A stretch of DNA of 64,000 nt from Climacteris rufus. Its lineage: Eukaryota > Chordata > Aves > Passeriformes > Climacteridae. Below the pieces are notes generated by a model that was given only the letters and a program-made list of their open reading frames with translations, had not been told where the DNA came from and ran no database searches. The stretch covers positions 128,193 through 192,192 of the forward strand of contig VZRZ01003071.1 of NCBI GenBank assembly GCA_013398175.1. Direction: 5' to 3'. Position 1 is the stretch's first letter. Every line of letters begins with the position of its first letter. The position numbers were made by a program, and so were the translations under genes. Shown here one piece after another: positions 28,801-40,431 of the stretch.

Positions 28801-31489
28801 AAGAGCACTCACTAGTCCTGCGACTTGATGTCTGATGTTTGGATTACCTCATGTTTAACAATGCCTGATTAAAGCTTTTAGTACCCTTGGATATTCTGTA
28901 AGACCCTTTCTTTTTGGAACTTCCTGATGCCAAACCTAAGTGAGCATCTGCTGCTGCTGGGTTGACTCTTTGCTGTCTAAGAGTTTGCAATCAAGTTGAC
29001 AGTGCAACATTTGGCACAGCAGGAATTTGGGGCTCTCTCTTGCCTTGATCACCTATTTTTTTTCTAAACTTATGGAAAAGGCTTAAAGCCTGTCATAATA
29101 GGTTGATTTGCAATTGACGAACAAGACCAGCATTATTCAGAACATGGGCAGGCTGACAGATGATCTCACACAGAGTGTAGTCACAGATGCCGTATTTTTT
29201 CAACCAAGTAAAATGCAACACAAACTGAACAAGTCAGTCCTGGCATACACATGGACAGCCCTTTTCTGCAAATAGTTTTGTGTGTTTCAATTTGAGGTTA
29301 TATTTAGCCTTTGTAGTCCCTCTATTCAGTCTAGAGTTAGAACACAATCCATGCATGTGTTCTGCAGGGCAGGAGCACACACTACCTCATGGGCCTCCTG
29401 GTAAGGATGGTATCCATCTCTGCTGCTTAAAAGTGCCTCATGTAGGTGCTTCCTCACATCAAACAGGCCTTTCTGCAGCAGGACTGAAATTCAGGAGTCA
29501 TTCTTCCCTTTTTGTGATTACACATTTATATTTCAATGAGACTTTTCACGCATTTCATTCATTTCAACCGTAGTATTTCCACTTACGCATAATTTGACAA
29601 AAAGAAAGTAACGTATTTTTCATCCTTATTTTTTAAACCAATGCAATCCAGAAAACAAGAAACTAGATCTCAGTCTTAAAAACCAAAGTTCCTTCTCTCC
29701 TTCCCCCCAAAAGTGAAACTCTTAGCTGATTTTTACACTGTTGATTTTTTTTTTTAATGAAATGCAAAGGAGTTGCTGAGCCAGTCAAATTAAGCCCTTC
29801 TTTCACCTTTGCTACATGAGTTAAGCCCATAAACGGAAGCAGACAAATCTCACTGTTAACTTTGTAGTCTTGTCACTTAAATCTACTAAGTGGTGGTTTG
29901 TTTTTTTCAAGCACAGCATGTTATAAACCGTCAAACACTTTTCTGAGCATCTGTCTGAAGCAACCTTAAATGTCTAGCTCTTCTCTGACATAGCCAAAAA
30001 ACATACAATATTTCTATTATTCCTAATTTGTTCATATTCTGTCTAAACCAGATCCAAAGGGAACTGGGTAAATTATAGGTATCCAAACAGGAAAAGGATG
30101 GTCTGAGATTTCCCCCAGAATCACTTCCAGCCCCTAGTCTTATCAATGTCACATCTCCCTGAAACCATCTGTGGCTACTGAAGGTAGCCGAGCTTTCCAA
30201 ACTCACTTGTCTCTGGGATTCCAGACTCTTCTCCCACCATAATTTGTAATGTTCTTTCTTTCCAATGATGTAATTAGGATTTGAGAGAAAGAAAATTTAA
30301 ATACACCTGCCACCAGTACTCAGTCAACCCCACTAATAGGCCAGTAATCCAGCATTTAAAATTACCCTCTTTCCTTGCCTCCCACCCTTACCACTGCAAG
30401 GCTGCCCTTGTTACTCCTATTTTAATACTGTAATATATTGTTTTACTTAATTACAGCTTGTCCAGACTTATGTGGCTGCACAAGATGGGAGAGAATAAAA
30501 GATATCAAGCACCACAAAGACTCCCACAGATACCACTTTATACAGCAGAGACAGAGTATGTCACCAAATGCTCCTTGCTAAATAGGGAGAGTGCACTTTG
30601 GGCGGTCTGAACTACTTCTTTTTTTAATAATTTGATGCATTCTTATATGCTTCCATATGTAAGGTAATCACAACAAAGCATACTTATTGCAGAGCAACAA
30701 GGAAAATCTTCACTGAAAATTAAAGCACACTGAAAATTAATGCTTTTCCTTGAGCCAAGTTTTCTATTGCACCCTGAGAGCCTGGTGGGGTATCCAGTTA
30801 GGTGTTGGTGCTCAGGCTGTGCTGACTCATGAATACAATGCCAGAATTCAGCCTTTAATTATTCTTCCACAACAGGAGGGATTATTATTCCTATGACAAA
30901 AATAAGTGACAGTTCCTTCCTTTAAAGATTGTCATTTGAATGATAAAGATGATTACAGAGAAATGTTGGTTCTAGTTAATAGATTGTTTCTTTCTTCACA
31001 AAGTTCCCTTGATGTTATCATATAGCTTTTGGAAGATGAGATGTGTCTTAATTCCTGTTAATGGCCATGTCAAATATTAATGCCAGTGGGCCAAAGCAAA
31101 ATGACTTTCACTATTATTGAGGAGCTGCCTTAGGACAAATGAGATCACTGGGTTATGGCCCATTATGCAAGGAAGGCATTTTTTACTTCAGGGACTGGAT
31201 ATTTTGTGATCTTTCAGTATAAACATAACAACCATTCTTCCATGGCACAGTTTCTTTATTTTTCTGACTCCCCATGGATGCTTTGCAAGGAAGATACCTA
31301 GCTGCTGAGATAAGCAAATGGTGGCCAGAAGCAGAGCAGAAGAGATCACTACAACTTTGGAAATTAAATTCAAGCCAGTCATAACACAGCAGAGCTGAAT
31401 AGCTATCCTCAATTCCCTTCCTCATCTGCTATGCAAAAGCTGAAGATCTATCCACCCAGAGGTTCAATTCTTGCTGATGGATGAGGTTG

Positions 31490-31965
31490 TGTGCTGGGAA
31501 GGTGCCAGGAAAGGCTATGGAGAGCAGGTTATCTTGAGTGACATCGTGCAGTGCATCCAGGACAACAAAGCTCATGAAGAGTCTGGAGCACACATCCTTT
31601 GAGTAGCATCTGAGGGAGCTGAGAGTGTTTAGCCTGGAGAAAAGGAGGCTCATGGGAGACCTTCTATCTCTACAAATGCCTGAAACGAGATTGTAGCCAG
31701 GGTCCATGTCTTCTCCCAGGTAACAAGTGAGAGAACAAGGGGAACTGGCCTCATGTTGCATGAGGGGAGGTTTACACTGGATATTGGGAAAAACCTCTTC
31801 ATTGAAAGGGTTGTCAAGCCCTGGAACAGGCTGCCCAGGGAAGCAGTGGACTTGGTAGAGTCACCATCCCTGGAGGTATTTAAAAGACCTGTAGACATGG
31901 CACTTAGAGACATGGTTAATAGTTGGACTTTATGATCTTGAAGCCTTTTCCAATCTAAATGACGC
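31490..31965 (+). mobile_element. CR1 non-LTR retrotransposon fragment, internally deleted
   Basis: Two separate parts of a CR1 element are joined here. The left part, about 31490-31566, resembles the reverse-transcriptase region (gtgctgggaaggt..., atcttgagtg..., catccaggacaac). From about 31557 the right part resembles the C-terminal end of ORF2 and the 3' end (agtctggagcac, tttagcctggaga, gaacaggctgcccaggga, accatccctggaggtattta, gatcttgaagccttttccaa). The several hundred bases that normally lie between them are missing, and the junction sits at a shared gga/gcaac-like word. The element is 5'-truncated and mutated, and its sense strand opposes GRID1. The 3' end is degenerate and lacks a clear ATTCTATG array. 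The identification is by recall of the family consensus. Confidence 0.88.
31753..31935 (+). pseudogene. Remnant of the CR1 ORF2 (endonuclease/reverse transcriptase) C-terminus
   Basis: This is a 60-codon open stretch inside the CR1 fragment. Its translation contains blocks typical of the C-terminal tail of CR1 ORF2 proteins: GRFTLDIGKN, ERVVKPWNRLPREAV and ESPSLEVFKRPVD, then LRDMV. In an intact element this tail follows the reverse transcriptase domain. Here the frame upstream is broken: gagtag near 31600 and further stops interrupt it, and most of the reverse transcriptase domain is deleted. It cannot encode an active enzyme and has no independent start or promoter visible. Its open state is probably chance survival over a short distance. 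Confidence 0.85.
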
Positions 31966-33002
31966 AGTGAAGTGTGGACTGTCAATAGTTCCTGACCCCA
32001 TAAGACGTTCCAAATTGATGAACTCAACTACTGTCCCCAAATTGTGTTACAGTAGCTGTTTCCATTTAGTGCTCTCCCATCATAAGGAATAATCAATGAA
32101 ATTATTGCAAGGGATGTCCCAGCTCCATTTTTGTCTCTTTCTTCAAGGCCTCTATAATTCTCCCGTATGGTTTTATAAGAAACAGTCTATTTGAGTCTTG
32201 ATTACTAAAACAAAAGACATGAAAATAAGATATCCAGTATTAAAAAGGATCTCTGCAGGACTCGGTGTTCCCCAGTAGTGAAACTAATCCTATTTTCTCA
32301 ATGTGTACACAAAAACTAACACATTATTTCCACTTAAACAAATGCTATAAGATGATGAATATTAAATAACTCTCCACTAGAACTCAGACATCCAGATTAC
32401 ATTGCTAATCAGCTCTGACTCTGAAAAATCCAAACTTTGAAGCCTTTTTCCTCTGCTTAATTTTTACAATCTAATGATGCATTTTCTCCAAAAATGATTG
32501 AAGAAACTCTTAAAATAACTCCCAAAGCACCAGATCTAAACATTAAATACATCAGAAGACAAGTGTAGAAGGCACAAAAGGCCTGCACAGCATAATTCAG
32601 TGAAGAGCAAAACTCTGCCACCTTTGCATGTCTCTTGCTGGGAGGGGAAACGTGCAGCTGTGGGCAGCTAGGTAGATACTAAAAACAATTTGGACAGGGT
32701 GTGGAGGAAAGGCAGCAAACCCACAAAAAAGGTTTAGCCATAAGAAAAATAAATAAACAAAACAAGGGATCTAAATACAAGAAATATGAAAAGGAGAAGG
32801 AACAGGATTTCTGTCTCAATAAGGAAAACACAAAGAAGTGATAGGAAACCACATCAATTCTTAAATGGGTGAAACAAACAAGAAATGGTCTCCAAACAGG
32901 AAAGAAGCCAAACAAGGCCTGCCCACAGTGGCACCAGAAAGATTACTGGGAGGACTGGGCAAATGCACACAAGGAGCAGAGGAAATGTTTCCTTGATTCA
33001 GT

Positions 33003-33172
33003 GTATGGACTCACGTACACACAAGTGTATACACATGCATGTAATATAAATACATGCACATCTTTATCACTTTCATTGACATCCATACATAAGTATCTGT
33101 TTATATATATGGCTGTATCCAAATCTATCCATACATATGTGTGTGTGTTTGCATATATATGTATGTGCATTA
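33003..33172. repeat. Degenerate TG/CA/TA-rich alternating purine-pyrimidine tract
   Basis: The segment carries many runs such as acgtacacacaagtgtatacacatgcatgt, tatatatggc, acatatgtgtgtgtgt and gcatatatatgtatgtgcat, interrupted near 33060-33085 by atctttatcactttcattg. It reads as an old, mutated mixed (TG)n/(TA)n satellite. Because it is partly self-complementary it gives open frames on both strands (for example 32869-33177), which are artefacts. Confidence 0.7.
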
Positions 33173-36100
33173 GATGACTCTGCTCCTCTACTGCTTTCAT
33201 GAAAGGCAATAGGGACTGAGAACTTATTCAAGACTCCTTGCAAATTGAGATATATATTTCCTCAGAATTATGTCAGTGCCTGAAGCCGTGCATACATCCT
33301 CCAGGACAAACTTCTACCTTTCTGTTCAATTTCCAGCCATGCGTTTATCAAACAATTTCTAAATGGATATATAAACATTCAGTCCCCTAAACAAATGTGA
33401 ACTAAAGAGACTCCCTTCTGGAATTTGTTCCTCAGATTCCCTCCTCAAGTACATAAAATCATCCTTCGATTTCTCCTTGCCAGTTTATCACACCTGAACA
33501 AACAGTTTAGCTTCATGCCATGGCTCAAGAGATTCAAACTAACATCAGCCAGGGAAAGAAAGTCAAGAACTTAGGACCTTCTGAGATGACATCTACAATT
33601 TTCAAAGACCACTCTGTTCAAAATGAATTAATTTGCACCCTCTGGTTCCAGGTAGCTGAACTCTGCCCTCTCTTTAGACAGTGTGTCTGTATTATGAAAC
33701 ATTTCTCTGTTTCAGAATATGAAGGGGGAAAAAACAGAATCACCAATAGCCACTAGTTTCTGCAAAGTTGAGCCTGGACACTGTTCAAAAAAATGATACA
33801 ATGAGTTGAAAAAGAGACAGTAAAGAATGCACAATGAGGGCTTTCAGGGCTAGATTAATAATCACTTTTGACCAGATGACTGAGCTGAAAAACTAGCGGA
33901 AAACTGCTTCTAATAAAGTCTTTTATTTATCTTTTTCATGAGCATCCCCCCCAGGATACAGTCTTTTAATATACCAAGTGATTTTAAAAACATCTATTTT
34001 GAATACCTTCTGTTCTAAAAGTGTCAGTCCACGCCACCTCGAATTTTTCAAAGGAACTTGCATCACCTCTTTGCACAACATTTTTCAAACTATTTGAGAG
34101 GCCAGAATTATTTCCTTACCTTGTCTTGAATTTATGAGCAATACAAGATGCCTGAAACTTCCCAAACTCTTGGTCCAGAGATCTCTAACTGGTTTTTGCT
34201 ACCACTGAACTTAGAGGTAAGCTGTGATAGTACACATTGAGGAAAAAGGCTTTAACATAACTGCAGGATCATTTGTATATCACATCAGGCATTATCCTGG
34301 AAGTATTTAATAGTTTTTAAGCAAAACAACCTCTGTCCATGCTCCCATACCTTGCTAGGAATTATGGGGGGGGGTTAGAGAGGGGGAAACCTTACTGCTG
34401 CTATTAGAACACATACTCATATACCTTAAAAATCCAAGTACTAAAAGTAATGTATAAATAATAATTTGACGTGAAATTGACTTTCTTTAATTGCATTTGG
34501 TGTTATATACTGTGATGCATTACTAAATAAAAAAAATACTATCAGAAATGACAAAAATCCATGCTTAATTTAAGTAGACCAATTACTTTAAGTGCTGCTA
34601 CAGTCAGAAAAGTGATTCAAGGATAAGTATGGGAACACACAATGCCATTTCTTCAATAGCTTACAGATCAAATTCAATGTAAAAGTCAAGAGGTCAATTT
34701 TTTTTCTCTATGCCATGGTATCACAAACTCCCTGTTGGACTTGGAGAACTTGGCTGCTTCCTTTCTTTCCTGGCATTCTCTGCAGCTGCAATGATGATCA
34801 TACACTAAGTCATAAGACACAAACTTTTTACAGGAAGGTCTTAATTTTTTCCAGGCAGATTTTATTTTAGTCTGGAAACTATACATCCAGTATCCAGTTA
34901 TGCATGAGTAAACTAGGTCATACAGAAATGGTGTAGAATAAATACTTAGAGGATTCAATTCCTTGTTAGGTGAAAAGGTACTTAGACCCAGTCTATTCTT
35001 CCCCTTTATCATCTGATACAGCAGCACCAACACAGAGATGTCTGAGGATTCCCTCCCTACGTGATTGCTGTTGCAGATTGATGACCATAAATCAGTTATA
35101 TTTCTCTGCAGCTGGCTGCTTAAATTCTATATATCTTACTATTCAAACAGAAATCTCAATTCAAGGTTCTCTGCAACAGTTCCAGCTGGGAAGCACCAAC
35201 CAATTGGAAAAAAACAGGTCTTTTTAATAACACATGCAAACTCAACCACACAGCACATGCAGGAAAAGTCTGATGCTTCCTCGTAGTGTCAGATTTACTG
35301 AATGGTCACCTACTAATACATGTGCAGTTTGTTCAACATTCAAGTGCCAGATTCCCTGTATTTACATTAAACAACATGCTCACTGGAAACATGGCAGCCC
35401 TAGTGATGCAGAAGTGGTTGTCTGACAGCTGAAATCACGACATAGAAAGCAGAAGATAACTTAGGTTATACAGACAAGGATAAAACTTAAAGCAGGTGAG
35501 GTGAAAGCAGCTTATGTGCAAATGCTCTACTCTTCCTCTTTTTTGTTGTGACAGCCTATGCTTCACATCACAAGCGATTCGCAGTGTTCCCTGGGCCGTG
35601 TAAATGCATGCATTTCTCAATTTTCATTACAGTGTTCCTCTGCAAATTAAATAATTGCAGAAGTAGTGGTCTGCACAAAGGGATCTTGACAAAAGAAAGA
35701 CCATTGGAGGATTAATAGCTTGTTTTAACATTATTAATAGCACAATTGCTGTAACTTATAATCATGGCAGAAGCCCTTGACAGGCAGGACTCAGAAATAA
35801 AACTGAGTAGTTGCTGTGGGAAACACAACTTCCCACAAAACCAGTCATATCAAAAACTAAGTTCTTCCTACACAGCAAAAGTGATCAAGTAGCATTCAAA
35901 GTTAATGCAGCATCAATGAAAAAGAATAGATCTTTAATTTTTTTTAAAAAACAGAAAATAATTTAGAAATCAATAAGTTGTGGCTTTGGGTTTTCCCCTG
36001 TAGGAACTAAGCTACACATCTAGGTTTAGAAAGTCAAATCTTCTTCAAAAGTTTCTTCTGTAAAACTTTCATTCAACATTTTTCTTCAGGAGACAATGCT

Positions 36101-37859
36101 CACTTATGTACACAAAAACTTCAGAATAAAATATTACAGCCACTTTTCACACATCACTTTTTACAGCTACTTTTCTAATATCATTTTCATTGACAAAGTG
36201 GTCTCATAAAAAAACCCTATTTTATCTTGAATTTTGTAATATAGATATGCAGACATGTATGTAGGAAAGTAGACAGACCGAATATAAATACAGAGATAAA
36301 AAGCGGTTTTCAGTAGTAAGGTTAATCTACTGAAAACATAGCTATTAGTCACATTTCCCTTCAGACATATGACTTAATATTCCTCATTGTTTTCATTTTC
36401 ACATTCAGCTTCTAAAACCCTTCTCAAATCCATCCTCTAACCATACATCTGTTTACTTGCTCACCCTAGAAGCACAGTTACAACTGTTTATTTCCCAACC
36501 TCATCTTATTGTGGGTGGCACCCACTGCTTTTAACTTATAGTCATTTTACAGCTTTGTAAGATTCTTTCTGAAACTTGCCTCACTACCAATTTTTCTGTC
36601 AGAAAATGTGATTACTGATGCTTCTACATCCAGAAGGTCAGCAAAATAAAACATTAAACTTCCTAGCAGGTCTGTACACACTGTTGCAATGTAAGTAGAG
36701 GCACAAAAGATGTTCCTGTAGAGGAAAAAGCAACTCAAAACACATTAGCATAGCTAAAGCTTTTTAGGTTTACAAAACAGATCTGAATTCTGTTGCAAGC
36801 TCTTTTACAGGGGGATAGACCTGGTTCCACCAGAGCACCATCTGAGCGCCATTGACAAACTTAGGGTCAACTTGGTTTTTTACCCCAGAAAATCAATGTC
36901 AGTCTCAGAACAGAAATCTCCCAGTGTGGTCAACAGGGAGTAGGTTTCTGTGCATCTTCTGAAATTATGCACAAACCATAAATGAGAGAAGAGGAAAAAC
37001 AAGGGCTAAATCGTGAAGATGCAATATATCTTTTCTTCTATAGCTATTGGAGAACTGAATGGATAATGTACCAACCAACAGCTCCGTAGCACAGTTTGCA
37101 TGCTGCAACTATCACGTTTGAGGTCTTTAAAAGGTCACCTGTCCAAAAACCAAGCCATTACTCATTGCTTGCTGTTATCTGGTCTCTTTGCTATGAGTGA
37201 CAAAATCTAAAAGCTGGTTTCACATCAGGTGGAATGCCACACTTTGTACCCTGCTTCTACCACTTCCATTTAGTGAACTTGTCATTAAAACTTACACATA
37301 TTTCCTGTGAAATCTCTCCATTTCTTGTAGACTTTAAGGCATTTTACTGTAAAGGAGCATATTCTTTCAGTAAAGGTGCACATATAGATTTTTGTCTGTC
37401 ATTTCAGTGCAAAACAAGGTATATATTATTATAAGCACAAAAATATTAGGTGATTTGTAGGCTGTTCAGAAACTACTCTGTGTTCCTAACTGCTGAGTCC
37501 ACTACTTTTCCATAATTTAGCCAGTGCAGAAATTATAATTCATAATGGATGTCCGATAAGGGACAACTAATTTAATGAAGAAATAATTTTCAGTTTCAAT
37601 ATAACACAGCATTACTATAAACATGGGACTTCTTTAAACTGTGCAATGCTAGTTTGTCTTCAGAAAAACCGATAGTTTCCACAAGGAGGACATCACGGAA
37701 ATGGCTGGCTTTTAGAGCGCAGCAAATTAATACAGGAAAACACCACTCAAATGAATAGTGTAACTTTCAGAGATCAGGTGGAGAAAGACCACCTTTTATA
37801 GAAAACCACAAAAGCCCAGTGCTGGAAACTCCGTGTAATCACAAACCCATAATCTCCCT

Positions 37860-38240
37860 CATCATGGCCAGCAGTGAACTCCTGCCCATGGAGCAAGGAA
37901 GTGCTGCTGGAGGAGAGGAGCTGGGCTCTGTGGAAGCTCAGTGCTGAGGGAAGAGCCATGCCCCGGGAGCCAGGCATCCGTTCTGGAGCTCAGCATGCAA
38001 CGTCCTGGGAACTGGGTTATTTATTCACCCATCCCTGTCCAGAGCTGGCAAGGTTCAGATGGCTTCTGTATGGAAACCCCTCCCACCAAATTCTTATGAA
38101 AAAAAATTATTCTAGTGGAATTAGCATAAGACGGATGTGGCATCCAGAAGGAAGAGGAGAGGAAACAGCACAGAGGCAGCTGCAATGCGCACCACACTCT
38201 CCACTGGAAGGAGAGGAATGGCTGTGGCAATTTTCCATAA
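37860..38240. other. GC-richer intronic patch, identity unknown
   Basis: This part of intron 3, about 1.9-2.3 kb transcript-downstream of the exon, is visibly richer in G and C than its flanks, with ctgctggaggagaggagctg and gccatgccccgggagccagg. A plus-strand open frame of 135 codons runs 37874-38281 with no recognised domain, no clear splice context and biased residue content. It could be an unrecognised old repeat, a non-coding exon or a regulatory element. Confidence 0.35.
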
Positions 38241-38368
38241 CCTGTCTTACTGGTACAGACTGTGCTAAATGGAAAAGATAAATTTGATCATAATTTCATC
38301 ATAACTGAATTTAGAGAGTATGGGATTTAAGGGTTTCAGGATTTGGTACTGAGATATTAAGCCTTTGC

Positions 38369-38398
38369 AAAAAAAAAAAAAAGAAAAAATAAAAGGCA
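38369..38398. repeat. A-rich tract (A14 and interrupted A runs)
   Basis: Fourteen A followed by gaaaaaataaaagg. It is not preceded by a recognisable retroposed sequence. Confidence 0.75.
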
Positions 38399-40113
38399 AA
38401 GTAACACAGATGTATTACTGGAATAAGTGATACCATAGTTCAGTAAGCAGGTTGGATACCAGGGAAAACGGACAATAGCAGTTTGCACATAGAGCATCTG
38501 GGTGTTTCTAAGAAATCCTTATAAATTTTCTTTTTTCCTTCATTCTAGAAATAACTGTTAAAATAATTGACTCTTTAAACTCATTCCCCTGCTAAAGAGC
38601 AATTTTCTCATCACTACCAGAACACCACCAAAAGAATACCTACCATGTACCTTGTAACTTTTGCTTTCAAAGCATTACTGTTCAAGCATTACCTAGGACA
38701 GTAATTACATGGCAGTTGATATGCTGGGTTGCTAGATTTTTGAGTCTATAGATTAACTCTACAAGCATCATGAAAGTCTTCTCATACTTAAAATAATTCT
38801 ATGTCATTAAAAGGATGTTACAGTCTCAGTTGATTTCCCACTTAAAACCATCCTCATCATCTTCAATGTGCCTCTTGAAGAAAAAAGCAACTAACCAGTA
38901 ACTGAGAAAAGAAATCTCCACCCAAGACTTTCAGAACTCATTCAAGCTCAGGATGCTTTGCAAAGTCTTTTTTGTTGTTGCTGTTTGGTTTTTTCTTTCT
39001 TTCTTGGATTCTGGGGTTTTTTAAAACCAGAACTAGCCCATCTTCAAAACTAAAGATGTTATTTCTTTCTCATTTGCCACTGAAAATCTGATAGCATATA
39101 TATAGAATGCAAATAAAGACTTATTTTGCAGCTATGGAATACTGTATAAAATCTAAACTCTATGCATAGACACACATAAGATTATTTTTCCTACCGTGAT
39201 TTAACCTTAAGTTTCCTTTTTTTGTATTCTGTCCATGGTAAATCACCACATCAAAACATTGTGCATCACATTTTAAAGCAAAAATGCTTACAGGGTTTTA
39301 AATGCACTATAGAAACCTTAATTTCCCTGTTCCCCATTCATTCTCCCCATTACAGATCCTAGATCCTAAGACAAGTGTGCTGAAAGTACCACAAGTTAAA
39401 CATATAGATCAGTGTTCCTTTCAGTTGGGCGGGGGGGATATAAAAAAAAGTATGCACACAGTTCCTTTTCATTCTGAGAGTCTGGCACAATGAGAGATTT
39501 GAGGAGGTTATTATTTTTTACACCTATCATAAGGTAGCAAATTTGCTTGGGCAGACACTCCTTTTCATCAAATTTCAGCCCAAATTTCATAGCTGAAGAC
39601 AATGCATGAGATACAATGAAAATGCTAACTCTGCCTTTCAGTTTAATGCCAGGAATTATATCACTGTGAAATTCAGTCCAGATACAGAACAGTGTGAGGA
39701 AGCATGTGAAAAAAGTAATAGTTATGGTGAAAATTAATTTTTAAAGAGACCAGTACTCAGCTTTGATAGAAAATGTTTTCTGGAACAGGTAGAGACCATG
39801 TTGAACTTCCTTGCACACTTATGTGACCCCTGCTGGTCAATGTCAACACTTGATTAATATTTTACTAAAAAAGTGTGAGATGATTCAAACTTCGTCTGTC
39901 TCAGTAGATGTTGCTAAGCAACTTTGCTCCTTGTCTGAGAACTAGCTTTCACAGCAACCTTGCCCTCAAGCCAAAGACCTGCATCCACCCGAAACACTTT
40001 CTCCTTTGCCAACAAAAAACCCAGTCAGTAACATTCCACCCTCCCCTTCATAGTTCCCTCTGCACCTCCCAGTTGAACGGGAGTCGATTTAACAGTGTCT
40101 GACACTGTCCTGT

Positions 40114-40120
40114 ACCTACC
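40114..40120 (-). other. GRID1: Splice donor of the GRID1 exon
   Basis: On the minus strand the exon ends ...GACTACG and the intron begins GTAGGT, with the GT at 40119-40118. The last exon base G is the first base of the next codon, expected to be Asp of the Y-D-I-R motif. The site is a reasonable U2-type donor, with G at -1 and GTAGGT instead of the optimal GTAAGT. Confidence 0.9.
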
Positions 40121-40404
40121 GTAGTCACTGTCGTAGAAGACGATGAACTTCTGCCAGCGCAGCTCGGTGACCAGCTTGAGCATGACGTCGTTGAGGCGCA
40201 CGGGCGGGCGCGCAGCCAGCGTGTACTCCTCGTCCTCCAGGCTGGGGTTGAGCTGGCAGGCCGTGCGCGGGGAGCCGCCCGTGCTGCGCTGCACGAACAG
40301 GTGCGGGATGTGCATGGCGTCCGTCAGCGACTGCAGCGCGTTGGCCGACGCACAGCCGGTGGACGTCACTAAGGCCAAGATCCCCAGAGTCATCAGGTCA
40401 CAGG
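40120..40404 (-). CDS. GRID1: GRID1 internal coding exon (exon 3 by human order), glutamate receptor delta-1 amino-terminal domain
   Basis: This exon encodes part of GluD1, a postsynaptic delta-type ionotropic glutamate receptor subunit whose extracellular amino-terminal domain binds cerebellins and, through them, presynaptic neurexins. Read on the minus strand it gives 94 whole codons, from CDLMTLGILALVTSTG to QKFIVFYDSDY, with 2 bases of a split Ala codon at the start and 1 base of a split codon at the end. The 285-bp length therefore keeps frame, with phase 1 on both sides. Key blocks are TSTGCASANALQSLTDAMHI, RPPVRLNDVM and LRWQKF. From memory, these match GRID1 much better than GRID2, which has SSIGCTSAGSLQSLADAM and RPPVYLNDVI here. 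The three cysteines fall at about 80, 96 and 128 of the protein; the last two correspond to a known intradomain disulfide in delta receptors. The segment around QLNPSLEDEEYTLAAR looks most diverged from the human protein. The open frame continues past both ends (40025-40462), but splice sites fix the borders. Confidence 0.95.
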
Positions 40405-40431
40405 CTGCAAAGGACAAGACAGAAAGCGGCG
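40405..40431 (-). other. GRID1: Splice acceptor and polypyrimidine tract of the GRID1 exon
   Basis: On the minus strand the intron ends in a pyrimidine-rich run (ctttctgtcttgtcctttgcag) with the AG at 40406-40405. The first exon base is 40404. Cutting here leaves a split Ala codon (G|CC), matching the phase expected for the EACDLM junction in GRID1. A branch point was not placed with certainty; a gctgag-type sequence lies about 35-40 nt upstream of the AG. Confidence 0.9.

Larger units (their letters stand above)
1..40119 (-). other. GRID1: GRID1 intron following the exon (5' part of intron 3)
   Basis: This is the transcript-downstream intron, cut by the left window edge, so it exceeds 40 kb. 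It is AT-rich, CpG-poor and full of stop codons in all frames. The open frames present are short (up to about 150 codons) and show no recognisable domain or splice-flanked conserved segment. Contents seen: two CR1 fragments (19779-20042 and 31490-31965), microsatellites, homopolymer runs (T at 16336-16345, T14 at 22044-22057, A14 at 38369-38382), inverted repeats and an alternating purine/pyrimidine tract at 33003-33172. The stretches 1-3860, 4300-11785, 11815-19100, 20045-21025, 21055-25340, 25890-31485, 31970-33000, 33175-37855 and 38400-40110 showed nothing that could be named with support. Confidence 0.85.

Noticed and set aside
31753..31935. Possible host-domesticated gene from the 60-codon CR1 tail
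   Set aside because: It is short, lacks the catalytic domain and sits in a rearranged dead element.
34366..34386. G-quadruplex at the G9 and G5 runs
   Set aside because: The spacing gives at most three usable G-tracts, so no canonical four-tract motif.
40120..40404. Exon assigned to GRID2
   Set aside because: The STGCASANALQSLTDAM and RPPVRLNDVML blocks fit GRID1; GRID2 differs at several of these residues as recalled.
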